This document shows positions 1 through 5,189 of a stretch of 5,189 nt of DNA, piece by piece. The stretch lies in contig PLMM01000372.1 of the NCBI GenBank assembly GCA_003142495.1, positions 1 through 5,189 on the forward strand, given 5' to 3'. How positions within the stretch are numbered: the stretch's first letter is position 1; the number at the start of each line of letters is the position of its first letter. The stretch comes from Gemmatimonadota bacterium. GTDB taxonomy: Bacteria > Gemmatimonadota > Gemmatimonadetes > Gemmatimonadales > Gemmatimonadaceae. Under the pieces are notes generated by a model. The model had not been told where the DNA came from. It saw nothing but the letters and a program-made list of their open reading frames with translations, and made no database searches. The translations under genes and the position numbers were made by a program.

Positions 1-127
1 CGGGGTCACCCGTGTTCATCTATCGCTGACCCATACGGCGAGCTCAGCAGCGGCGGTGGCGGTGCTCGAAGGACCTGGAAATCCGTCGGATTCCGAGAAT
101 TTCACCTCCGCTGGCGCCCGGAAGTGA
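1..127 (+). CDS. acpS: Holo-[acyl-carrier-protein] synthase, C-terminal fragment (5' end outside window)
   Basis: Reading from base 2, a frame stays open for 41 codons and stops with TGA at 125-127. It encodes GVTRVHLSLTHTASSAAAVAVLEG and then a low-complexity tail. The pattern V-H-x-S-L/I-T/S-H-T followed by a run of small residues and V-x-L-E is the C-terminal strand-helix-strand of AcpS, which transfers 4'-phosphopantetheine from CoA to a serine of acyl carrier protein in the cytosol, activating it for fatty acid synthesis. The Mg-binding and catalytic N-terminal motifs would lie left of the window, so the call rests only on this short tail. The roughly 17 residues after VLEG are hydrophilic and not family-like; they may be a lineage-specific extension. 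The stop overlaps the GTG at 124 by 4 bases (GTGA), suggesting coupling to the iron permease gene. AcpS is likely; another protein with a similar tail cannot be excluded. Confidence 0.68.
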   Translation, partial: GVTRVHLSLTHTASSAAAVAVLEGPGNPSDSENFTSAGARK

Positions 128-1209
128 AAGCCGATAATATCAGTCGGAATGAAGAATCGAGCCCGCCCCTGCTCCCGGTGGCATCAATGACCACCGCCAG
201 CCGTCCGACCACTTTCGCCGGCTCCCGTGCCGTGCGAATCGCGTGGCTCGTTGCGCTGTGGTTGGGCGTCGCGATGGTGCTTTCCATTCTGATCTGGACG
301 GCGATCGCCTCTGGCGGCTCGCCCGATCCCACGGCGCTCGACAGCCCGTCGATGGTCAAGGCGCTCGACATCGCGGTGCTGGTGTTCCGCGAAGGGCTCG
401 AGTGCATCCTCGTACTCGCCGCGATCACCGCGAGCATGAAAGGATCGACGGAGTCGTATCAGCGTCCCGTCGCCGCCGGCGCGGCGCTCGCCTTCGCGGC
501 CACGATCATCACGTGGTTCGGCGCCGTCGGCATGGTGGACGCGCTCTCCGATCATCTCCCCGCGCTCGACGTGCAGGCGGGAACGGGGCTGCTCGCGGTG
601 GTCGTGCTGCTCGTCGTCATGAACTGGTTCTTCCACAAGGTCTACTGGACCGGCTGGATCAGCATGCACAATCGCCGCAAGCGCACGCTGATGAGCAGCG
701 AAGGGAACGCGGAGCAGAAGGCGCGGCGTGTGGTGTTCGGGCTCGGCGTGCTCGGATTTACGTCGCTCTATCGCGAGGGCTTCGAGGTCGTGCTCTTTTT
801 GCAGAGCTACCGGCTGAAGATGGGCGGCAGCGTCGTGCTCGCCGGCGTCTCGATGGGGCTCGTTCTCACGGCGATCGTCGCGGTGCTCACGTTTATAGCG
901 CATCGCAAGCTGCCCTATCGCAAGATGCTCGTGTTCACGGGCTTCATGCTCGGCGTCGTGCTGCTGGTGATGGTGGGCGAACAGGCGCAGGAGATGCAGC
1001 TCGCGCACTGGATCTCGACGACGCCGATCGCGTGGCTCGCGCGCCTTCCCGGGTGGCTCGGGCTCTGGCTCTCCGTGTTCCCGACGGTGGAGACACTTGC
1101 CGCGCAGGGGTTCGCAGCGGTGATCGTGGTCGGCTCCTACTTTCTCGCGCGGCGCGACGTGTTCCGCACACTGATCACGCCGGACGATCGGCCCGCGATC
1201 CCCAGCTAA
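124..1209 (+). CDS. FTR1-family high-affinity iron permease
   Basis: This 361-residue integral membrane protein carries two copies of the FTR1 signature REXXE: REGLE at residues 89-93 and REGFE at 217-221. These glutamates bind iron during permeation in the Ftr1/EfeU family. A third family element is VGEQAQEMQLAHW at 284-296, matching the Q-E-x-Q motif of the late helices. Hydrophobic segments lie near residues 36-62, 80-103, 115-140, 152-172, 203-230, 236-258, 267-286 and 310-341, so there is one helix ahead of the classic REXXE-bearing core. A basic loop (HNRRKR, 182-187) separates the two halves. The protein probably imports iron across the inner membrane; the direction and the ferroxidase partner are not shown, and no EfeO or EfeB is present in the window. 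The start is uncertain: GTG at 124 forms a 4-base overlap with the acpS-like stop, whereas ATG at 187 has GGTGG five bases upstream and omits a hydrophilic 21-residue leader. The frame is open to the left edge of the window, but the sequence before 124 is not protein-like in this frame. Confidence 0.9.
   Translation: MKADNISRNEESSPPLLPVASMTTASRPTTFAGSRAVRIAWLVALWLGVAMVLSILIWTAIASGGSPDPTALDSPSMVKALDIAVLVFREGLECILVLAAITASMKGSTESYQRPVAAGAALAFAATIITWFGAVGMVDALSDHLPALDVQAGTGLLAVVVLLVVMNWFFHKVYWTGWISMHNRRKRTLMSSEGNAEQKARRVVFGLGVLGFTSLYREGFEVVLFLQSYRLKMGGSVVLAGVSMGLVLTAIVAVLTFIAHRKLPYRKMLVFTGFMLGVVLLVMVGEQAQEMQLAHWISTTPIAWLARLPGWLGLWLSVFPTVETLAAQGFAAVIVVGSYFLARRDVFRTLITPDDRPAIPS
177..181 (+). promoter_or_regulatory. 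Possible ribosome binding site for the alternative ATG start of the iron permease
   Basis: GGTGG lies five bases before the ATG at 187 and differs from GGAGG at one base. It is the only Shine-Dalgarno-like site seen near either candidate start of the permease and favours ATG 187 over GTG 124. The match is weak and could be chance in GC-rich DNA. Confidence 0.25.
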
Positions 1210-2492
1210 TTGGCCGCGCGCTCTACACGCGCGCGGGCGCGATCGAGCTCCTTCAAATACGATTCGAACTGCACGTAGAACGCGTGGCGCGGTGACTTCA
1301 AGTACCGCATCCCGCCGTTCAGTGCGAGCGGCTTCGCGCGCATCTCCTCGAACGCGCGTACCGCGCTGCTCTTCGTTTCCTGCGCGGTGAGCACCGCCGC
1401 GAGAAGCGCGCACTGCCTGCTCAGAATCGGATACGCGGCGCCCGCGGTCGCGAAGAAGCCGAGCACGTAGAGCGTGGGGTAGCTGCGCGGGAACATGTTG
1501 AGGTAGAAATCCTCGCCGCTCTCGCTCAAGTGCACGCCGCCTTCCTCGAGGCACGGAATGGTCGGCCGGTAGCCCGTTGCCCAGAGGATGACGTCAGGCT
1601 CGATCTCGCTGCCATCGGTGAAGCGCACATGCGTGCCGCGCAGCTCCGCGATGTCCGGCTTCGCGGCGATGTCGCCGTGCGCGAGATGATGGAGCAGCTG
1701 CGTGTTCATGATCGGGTGCGTGGAGAGCGGCGCGTGGTCCGGCTTCGGGAGCCCGAAGCGACGCACGTCGCCCACGAGAATGCGCAGCAGCACCTTGAGC
1801 ATCGATGGCGCGAGCCAATTCGGGATCTGCGGCCCGTGATGAAAGAAGGCATCGGTCGGCTGTCCGAACACATGCTTGGGCAAAAACCAGTAGCCGCGCC
1901 GCACGCTGATCCACGCCTCGCTGGCCTGCGTCGACGCATCGCACGCTATGTCGCAGCCGGAGTTTCCGGCGCCGACCACGAGCACCTTCTTTCCCGCGAG
2001 CTCGCGCGCCGAGTGGTAGTCGACCGTGTGATACGCCTCGCCGTCGAAGTGTCCGGGATACTCGGGGATCACCGGATCCCAATCGTGGCCCACGCAGGCG
2101 ATCACACCGTCGTAGCGGAGCTTCTCGCCGGTGGCGAGCTCGACGTCCCACGCGCCTCCATTCGGCTGCGCCTTCGCTACCGCCGTGTTGAAGCGGATGT
2201 ATTTGCGTAGATCATACTTGTCCGCAAACGCGCGGATGTAGTCGCGGATCTGTTTCCATGAGGGATAGTCGGGATAGTCCGCGGGCATCGGGAAGTCGTC
2301 GAACGCGGACTGCGTGCGCGACGAAATGAAGTGCGCGCTCTCGTAAATCGGCGTGTTCGGATTGCTCGCGTCCCAGATGCCGCCGACATCGCTGTGCCGC
2401 TCGAACACATCGAACGCGAGCCCCGCCTCCGAGAGTGCGCGCGCGGCGGCGAGCCCTGACGGGCCCGCGCCTACGATGCAGTAGCGCGCCAC
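1206..2492 (-). CDS. Flavin-containing monooxygenase (FMO / Baeyer-Villiger-like)
   Basis: This 428-residue protein begins directly with an FAD-binding Rossmann fold: YCIVGAGPSG (4-13) has GxGxxG, followed by an acidic strand end at E31 and GGIWD (37-41), typical of class B flavoprotein monooxygenases. FDGEAYHTVDY (149-159) fits the FMO fingerprint FxGxxxHxxx(Y/F). A second dinucleotide fold for NADPH follows at VVGAGNSG (172-179), and ATGY at 305-308 is the conserved late motif. The length agrees with bacterial FMOs. Such enzymes use NADPH and O2 to oxygenate nitrogen, sulfur or carbonyl carbon of small substrates; the substrate here cannot be read from sequence. No signal peptide is seen, so it should be cytosolic. 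The GTG start at 2492 lies only 3 bases after the DUF411 stop, in the same frame, with no Shine-Dalgarno, which suggests translational coupling or reinitiation. It is the last gene of the minus-strand cluster, and its TAG stop overlaps the convergent permease stop. Confidence 0.92.
   Translation of the reverse strand: MARYCIVGAGPSGLAAARALSEAGLAFDVFERHSDVGGIWDASNPNTPIYESAHFISSRTQSAFDDFPMPADYPDYPSWKQIRDYIRAFADKYDLRKYIRFNTAVAKAQPNGGAWDVELATGEKLRYDGVIACVGHDWDPVIPEYPGHFDGEAYHTVDYHSARELAGKKVLVVGAGNSGCDIACDASTQASEAWISVRRGYWFLPKHVFGQPTDAFFHHGPQIPNWLAPSMLKVLLRILVGDVRRFGLPKPDHAPLSTHPIMNTQLLHHLAHGDIAAKPDIAELRGTHVRFTDGSEIEPDVILWATGYRPTIPCLEEGGVHLSESGEDFYLNMFPRSYPTLYVLGFFATAGAAYPILSRQCALLAAVLTAQETKSSAVRAFEEMRAKPLALNGGMRYLKSPRHAFYVQFESYLKELDRARARVERAAN
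1214..1236 (+). terminator. GC-rich hairpin just after the iron permease stop
   Basis: CCGCGCGC (1214-1221) and GCGCGCGG (1229-1236) can form a perfect 8-bp stem with a 7-base loop, starting four bases after the permease stop codon. No T-run follows on the plus strand, so it is not a standard intrinsic terminator. It lies inside the 3' end of the monooxygenase gene on the other strand, where the repeated CGCG is also explained by Arg/Ala codons. It may slow or end transcription from the left, or may be incidental. Confidence 0.22.
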
Positions 2493-2495
2493 GCG

Positions 2496-2969
2496 CTATG
2501 TGTGCGAGGCGAAGACGGTCGTCGAGCCGGTCTTCTGAAAGGCGACGACGGTGTATGGCTTCGACGTCCCGCCTTCCATGCCTGGACTTCCCATCACCAT
2601 CCCGGGCACCGAGAGCCCCGCGACCTTCGGCTGCTCCTTCAACAGCCGGTCGACGTCGGCTGCCGGCACGTGTCCCTCGATCACGTAGCTTCCAACGAGC
2701 GCCGTGTGACACGAGCGCACGCCGCTCGGCACACCATAGTGATCCTTGAGCGCATCCATGTCGGAGTCATCGTGAGCCGTGACGACGAAGCCGCTCTGGG
2801 TCATGTACTTCACCCACTCCTTGCAGCAGCCGCACGACGGATCCTTGTAGACCGTTACCGGCGGGCGCGCGAACGGAGTGTCCACCGGCACGGCGGCGGA
2901 GGCGCGGCGTGCGATCATTGATGCGCCGCCGACCAGCGCGGCGGCGAGAAACCCACGGCGATCCATCAT
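2496..2969 (-). CDS. Tat-exported DUF411 family (metal-binding) protein
   Basis: The 157-residue product starts at the first of two tandem ATG codons (2969 and 2966). An upstream in-frame ATG at 3020 would add 17 unlike residues and overlap the preceding gene by 32 bases, so I reject it. MMDRRGFLAAALVGGASM is a twin-arginine signal with a probable cleavage after RRASA near residue 26, so the folded protein should be exported, perhaps with cofactor bound. The mature part shows the DUF411 hallmarks in order: VTVYKDPSCGCCKEWV with CGCC at 46-49, then SCHTA (C87, H88), VIEGHVPA (H100), and VPGMVMGSPGME (123-134) with three methionines. DUF411 proteins are thioredoxin-like in their first strand and helix, and are often encoded beside copper-resistance genes; Cys, His and Met here could bind Cu or a similar soft metal. 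Biochemical function is not settled for the family. It sits 19 bases after the unknown exported protein and 3 bases before the monooxygenase. Confidence 0.88.
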   Translation of the reverse strand: MMDRRGFLAAALVGGASMIARRASAAVPVDTPFARPPVTVYKDPSCGCCKEWVKYMTQSGFVVTAHDDSDMDALKDHYGVPSGVRSCHTALVGSYVIEGHVPAADVDRLLKEQPKVAGLSVPGMVMGSPGMEGGTSKPYTVVAFQKTGSTTVFASHT

Positions 2970-2988
2970 CTGTCGATTGAGTTGAAGG

Positions 2989-3441
2989 TCATCGGTGCAC
3001 GCACCCGGAATCCAGAACATCCGTGCGTGTGAAGCCCGCGAGGAGCCGCATTTCGTCGTACTGCCGTCCCATGATCACCACGTGCCCGTTCTTCGTATCG
3101 TGCGGATCGTACACGTGAAAGACCACGCTGAAGCCGTTCGCGCCCTGGCACACGATCACCGCGCCGCGCGCGATCGTGCGCCGCCGGGCTTCCACCGCAT
3201 CCGTGAGCGTGTGCCCGCGATCGCGCGCCTCGACGGCGATCATCTCGCGATCCGACGTCCCCGGCAGCTCCGTGTATCCATTTCGCTCGACAAACGCCTC
3301 CGCGCAGAACGCCGCGGTGTCGCGCGCGGTCGCAAATGACTCACGCGGCAGGAGGCAGTCGCGCGCGCCACTCGGGACACGATGCGCCGGGAGTGCAGCG
3401 ACGACCATCGTCGCCGCGACCGCAGCCATCGCGAAGCTCAC
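2989..3441 (-). CDS. Exported protein of unknown function, four cysteines
   Basis: I do not recognise this 150-residue protein as a named family. The GTG start at 3441 overlaps the lgt stop by 4 bases (GTGA), the same arrangement as at the tsaD/lgt junction; ATG at 3429 is an in-frame alternative. Residues 1-18 are hydrophobic and small (MSFAMAAVAATMVVAALPAH), consistent with a Sec signal peptide with a short n-region or a membrane anchor. There is no lipobox before the first cysteine (ARDC), so it is not an obvious Lgt substrate despite lying beside lgt. The body has C29, C46, C98 and C147, which could make two disulfides in the periplasm. Notable stretches are AFCAEAFVERNGYTELP (44-60), ARRRTIARGAVIVCQG (85-100) and FSVVFHVYDP (104-113). 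The block from RRRT through SVVF loosely recalls small secreted proteins with an ARRxxT...GVC...W-TVVF pattern, but this is from memory and weak. The codon pattern and clean overlap support a real gene. Confidence 0.75.
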   Translation of the reverse strand: MSFAMAAVAATMVVAALPAHRVPSGARDCLLPRESFATARDTAAFCAEAFVERNGYTELPGTSDREMIAVEARDRGHTLTDAVEARRRTIARGAVIVCQGANGFSVVFHVYDPHDTKNGHVVIMGRQYDEMRLLAGFTRTDVLDSGCVHR

Positions 3442-4262
3442 GCGACCGCGTAGATGCCGCGCGCCGCACCGCGCACGTCATTGCGCATACGCATCACGAC
3501 CACGCCGGCGATGATGCACAAGATGGCCAGATACTGCGCCATCGTAAGTGGACCGACGATGTGATCGTCCTTGGCGCGAAGGAATTCGACCGCGAACCGC
3601 TCCATGCCCGCGAACACCATGTACACACCGAGAAGCCATCCCTCGGCGTGCTTGTGATCGCGAAGGCGCCAGAGAATCAGAAACATCACGAAGCCGAGGA
3701 AGACCTCGAGTAGCTGTGTCGGATAGACGGAGAGCACAGTGGACGGCGAGACACCCGCGGGAATGGCCGAATGAAAGATGGCCAGTTGCGCGGCAGTGGA
3801 TGGAGGCGCGCCATTGGGGAAGCTCACTGCAAAGCGCGAGCTCCAATAGCGACCGTAGTCATCACCCACAGCCCAGCAGCCCGTGCGCCCGATTGAGTAC
3901 GCAGCGGCAAGGCCAATCGCGGCCACATCAGAGATGCGCCACGCGTTCAGCTGCTTGCGATGAATGACCGCGAATACCGCGATGACCCCGCCAATCAGGC
4001 CGCCCCAGAACACGAAGCCGCCGCGGCTCCAGAGCGTCGTGATGTCCTGCACGAGAATGACGTAATAGATTTTCGCGCCGAGCAGCCCGCCGATGACGGC
4101 GGCGAAGACGAGGTCACCGATCGGCTCGGGGTCATAACCGCGGCGCTGGAGCTCGCGTTGCGAGATCACCTGCGCGATCGCGAAGGCGAGCAACACCGCG
4201 ATTCCGAAGCCGGTGAAGGTGAAGATCCAGATCGGATACGAGAATGGATGATGAACGGTCAT
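3438..4262 (-). CDS. lgt: Prolipoprotein diacylglyceryl transferase
   Basis: This 274-residue polytopic inner-membrane enzyme transfers diacylglycerol from phosphatidylglycerol to the lipobox cysteine of prelipoproteins, the first step of lipoprotein maturation. Family landmarks are PIWIFTFTGFG (10-20), GGLLGAKIYYVI (58-69), FVFWGGLIGG (83-92), SIGRTGCWAVGDDYG (123-137), YPTQLLEV (180-187) and ERFAVEFLRAKDD (221-233). The arginine of GRTG (R126) and the R222/E226 pair correspond by motif to E. coli R143 and R239/E243. Departures from the classic pattern are W86 where HGGLIGG has histidine (E. coli H103), C129 where GRxGN has asparagine (N146), and D134 near the usual glutamate. Similar variants occur in some distant Lgt branches as far as I recall, so I still call it Lgt rather than a dead paralogue. 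The ATG at 4262 overlaps the tsaD stop as ATGA; an ORF extension to 4463 lies inside tsaD in another frame and does not resemble protein. The next gene overlaps its stop by 4 bases. Confidence 0.9.
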   Translation of the reverse strand: MTVHHPFSYPIWIFTFTGFGIAVLLAFAIAQVISQRELQRRGYDPEPIGDLVFAAVIGGLLGAKIYYVILVQDITTLWSRGGFVFWGGLIGGVIAVFAVIHRKQLNAWRISDVAAIGLAAAYSIGRTGCWAVGDDYGRYWSSRFAVSFPNGAPPSTAAQLAIFHSAIPAGVSPSTVLSVYPTQLLEVFLGFVMFLILWRLRDHKHAEGWLLGVYMVFAGMERFAVEFLRAKDDHIVGPLTMAQYLAILCIIAGVVVMRMRNDVRGAARGIYAVA

Positions 4263-5189
4263 GCGGGACGTGAACCGGGAATGGGGAGTGAGGCGACGGC
4301 GGAGAGCGCTGAGGTCGCGCGCTCGCCAGCCTCGAAGCGGAAGAGTCCTGCACGAGCGATCATTGCGGCGTTGTCGGTCGCCAGCCGCGCCGATGGAGCA
4401 TAGACGGTTGCGCCAACCTCCGCCAGCCGCTCGCGCATTCGCGCGACGAGCGTGCGGTTGCACGCCACGCCGCCGCCAAGAACCACGCGCGTGCGGCCGC
4501 TCTCACGTGCCGCGCGCAGCGTCTTCTCGACGAGCGTGTCGATGAGCGCATCCTGAAAGCCGCGCGCGAGATTCGCGCGCTCGAGCTCGACATCCACCTT
4601 CTGCGTCGCGAGCCGCACGGCGGTCTTGAGCCCGCTGAAGGAGAGATCGTAGTAATCGCCATCGCCGGGGCGCGAGTTGCTGCGCACCATCGGGCGGCTG
4701 AAGCGAAATTTCTTCGGATCGCCCGTTGCGGCCACGCGCTCGATGTGCGGGCCGCCGGGGTACGGCATGCCGAGCAGCTTGGCGATCTTGTCGAATGCCT
4801 CGCCCGCTGCGTCATCGCGCGTGGTGCCGAGCACTCTGTAGTCGCCCCACGCGGAAACATCGAGCAGCAGCGTGTGGCCGCCCGAGATCAAGAGCGCGAT
4901 GAAGGGGGGAACCGCGTCCGCATGCTCGAGCGACGTCGCGAAGAGATGCCCTTCCATGTGGTGCACGCCGACAGCTGGAATCCCGCGCGCGTACGCGAGC
5001 GCCTTCCCGTACGCGACGCCGACCAGCAGCGCGCCCACGAGTCCCGGACCCTCCGTTACAGCGATCAGCTCGATGTCATCGAGCGTGCACTGCGCATCCG
5101 CGAGCGCGCGCTCCACCACCGGCACGATGCTCGTCAGATGCGCGCGCGACGCGATCTCGGGAACCACGCCGCCGAACACGCGATGGATA
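4259..5189 (-). CDS. tsaD: tRNA N6-adenosine threonylcarbamoyltransferase, 5' end cut by window
   Basis: The product transfers the threonylcarbamoyl group to A37 of ANN-decoding tRNAs (t6A), working in the cytosol with TsaB and TsaE. Counting from the codon at 5179, about 306 residues are present, and reading on to the edge gives IHR before FGGVVPEIASRAH, which matches the family's internal H-x-x-(Y/F)GGVVPE motif. The GTG at 5179 is therefore an internal valine, not the start; about 30 N-terminal residues, including the first nucleotide-binding strand, lie outside. Seen motifs are VHHMEGHLFA (72-81, metal ligands H74 and H78), LISGGHTLL (98-105), AGEAFDKIAKLLGMPYPGGP (125-144), DLSFSGLKTAV (178-188), GGGVACNRTL (235-244) and TDNAAMIA (268-275; D269 is the third metal ligand). 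The small changes GGGVACN for GGGVxAN and TDNAAM for TDNGAM are conservative. It is the first gene of the visible minus-strand cluster and overlaps lgt by 4 bases. Confidence 0.96.
   Translation of the reverse strand, partial: IHRVFGGVVPEIASRAHLTSIVPVVERALADAQCTLDDIELIAVTEGPGLVGALLVGVAYGKALAYARGIPAVGVHHMEGHLFATSLEHADAVPPFIALLISGGHTLLLDVSAWGDYRVLGTTRDDAAGEAFDKIAKLLGMPYPGGPHIERVAATGDPKKFRFSRPMVRSNSRPGDGDYYDLSFSGLKTAVRLATQKVDVELERANLARGFQDALIDTLVEKTLRAARESGRTRVVLGGGVACNRTLVARMRERLAEVGATVYAPSARLATDNAAMIARAGLFRFEAGERATSALSAVASLPIPGSRPA

Noticed and set aside
243..1295. A 350-codon plus-strand frame inside the permease gene
   Set aside because: It is Arg/Ala-rich with no motif, and it shadows the permease, which has two REGxE motifs and membrane helices.
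184..1554. A 456-codon open frame on the minus strand, opposite the iron permease
   Set aside because: Its product is dominated by Arg, His, Glu and Ala with no domain pattern, it covers a clear FTR1 gene, and it runs into the monooxygenase gene. High GC leaves such mirror frames open.
1530..2210. A 226-codon plus-strand frame inside the monooxygenase gene
   Set aside because: It is the complement of a strongly supported FMO and has no recognisable motif of its own.
2970..3020. An upstream start for the DUF411 gene at 3020
   Set aside because: It would put 17 residues in front of a clean Tat signal and overlap the preceding gene by 32 bases.
4263..4463. A 67-residue N-terminal extension of Lgt
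   Set aside because: It lies wholly in the tsaD coding region in another frame and is Arg-rich, and the ATG at 4262 gives a standard Lgt N-terminus with an ATGA overlap.
5177..5179. GTG at 5179 as the start of tsaD
   Set aside because: The frame continues to the window edge as IHR, matching the residues before GGVVPE in the family, so this codon is internal.

Overview
The window is GC-rich and almost entirely coding: six genes, two of them cut by the window edges, with no intergenic stretch longer than about 20 bases. The high GC, the 4-base start/stop overlaps, the scarcity of Shine-Dalgarno sites, and the divergent Lgt suggest an environmental bacterium such as a member of Gemmatimonadota or a myxobacterium-like lineage. 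That placement is a guess from style and has not been tested.

Left part, plus strand (1-1209). The last 41 codons of a gene ending at 127 read like the C-terminus of holo-[acyl-carrier-protein] synthase (AcpS). Its stop overlaps, in a GTGA, the possible GTG start of an FTR1-family iron permease carrying two REGxE motifs. The permease ends tail to tail with the first gene of the opposite strand; the two stop codons overlap in CTAA at 1206-1209.

Right part, minus strand (5189 down to 1206). In transcription order: tsaD (5' end cut by the window edge), lgt, a small exported protein of unknown function with four cysteines, a Tat-exported DUF411 protein with a CGCC metal-site motif, and a cytosolic flavin-containing monooxygenase. 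tsaD/lgt and lgt/unknown overlap by 4 bases, and the remaining gaps are 19 and 3 bases. This looks like one transcription unit whose promoter lies beyond the right edge.

How they may work together: tsaD and lgt are housekeeping genes (tRNA t6A modification, lipoprotein lipidation). The next two products are predicted to be exported, and DUF411 proteins are commonly linked to copper or other metals. With the convergent FTR1 permease there is a light metal-handling theme, but no pathway can be demonstrated from the sequence. I see no mobile element, CRISPR array, tRNA, rRNA or riboswitch. Nothing here amounts to a clearly new system; the unknown four-cysteine exported protein and the atypical Lgt active-site residues are the points most worth following up.
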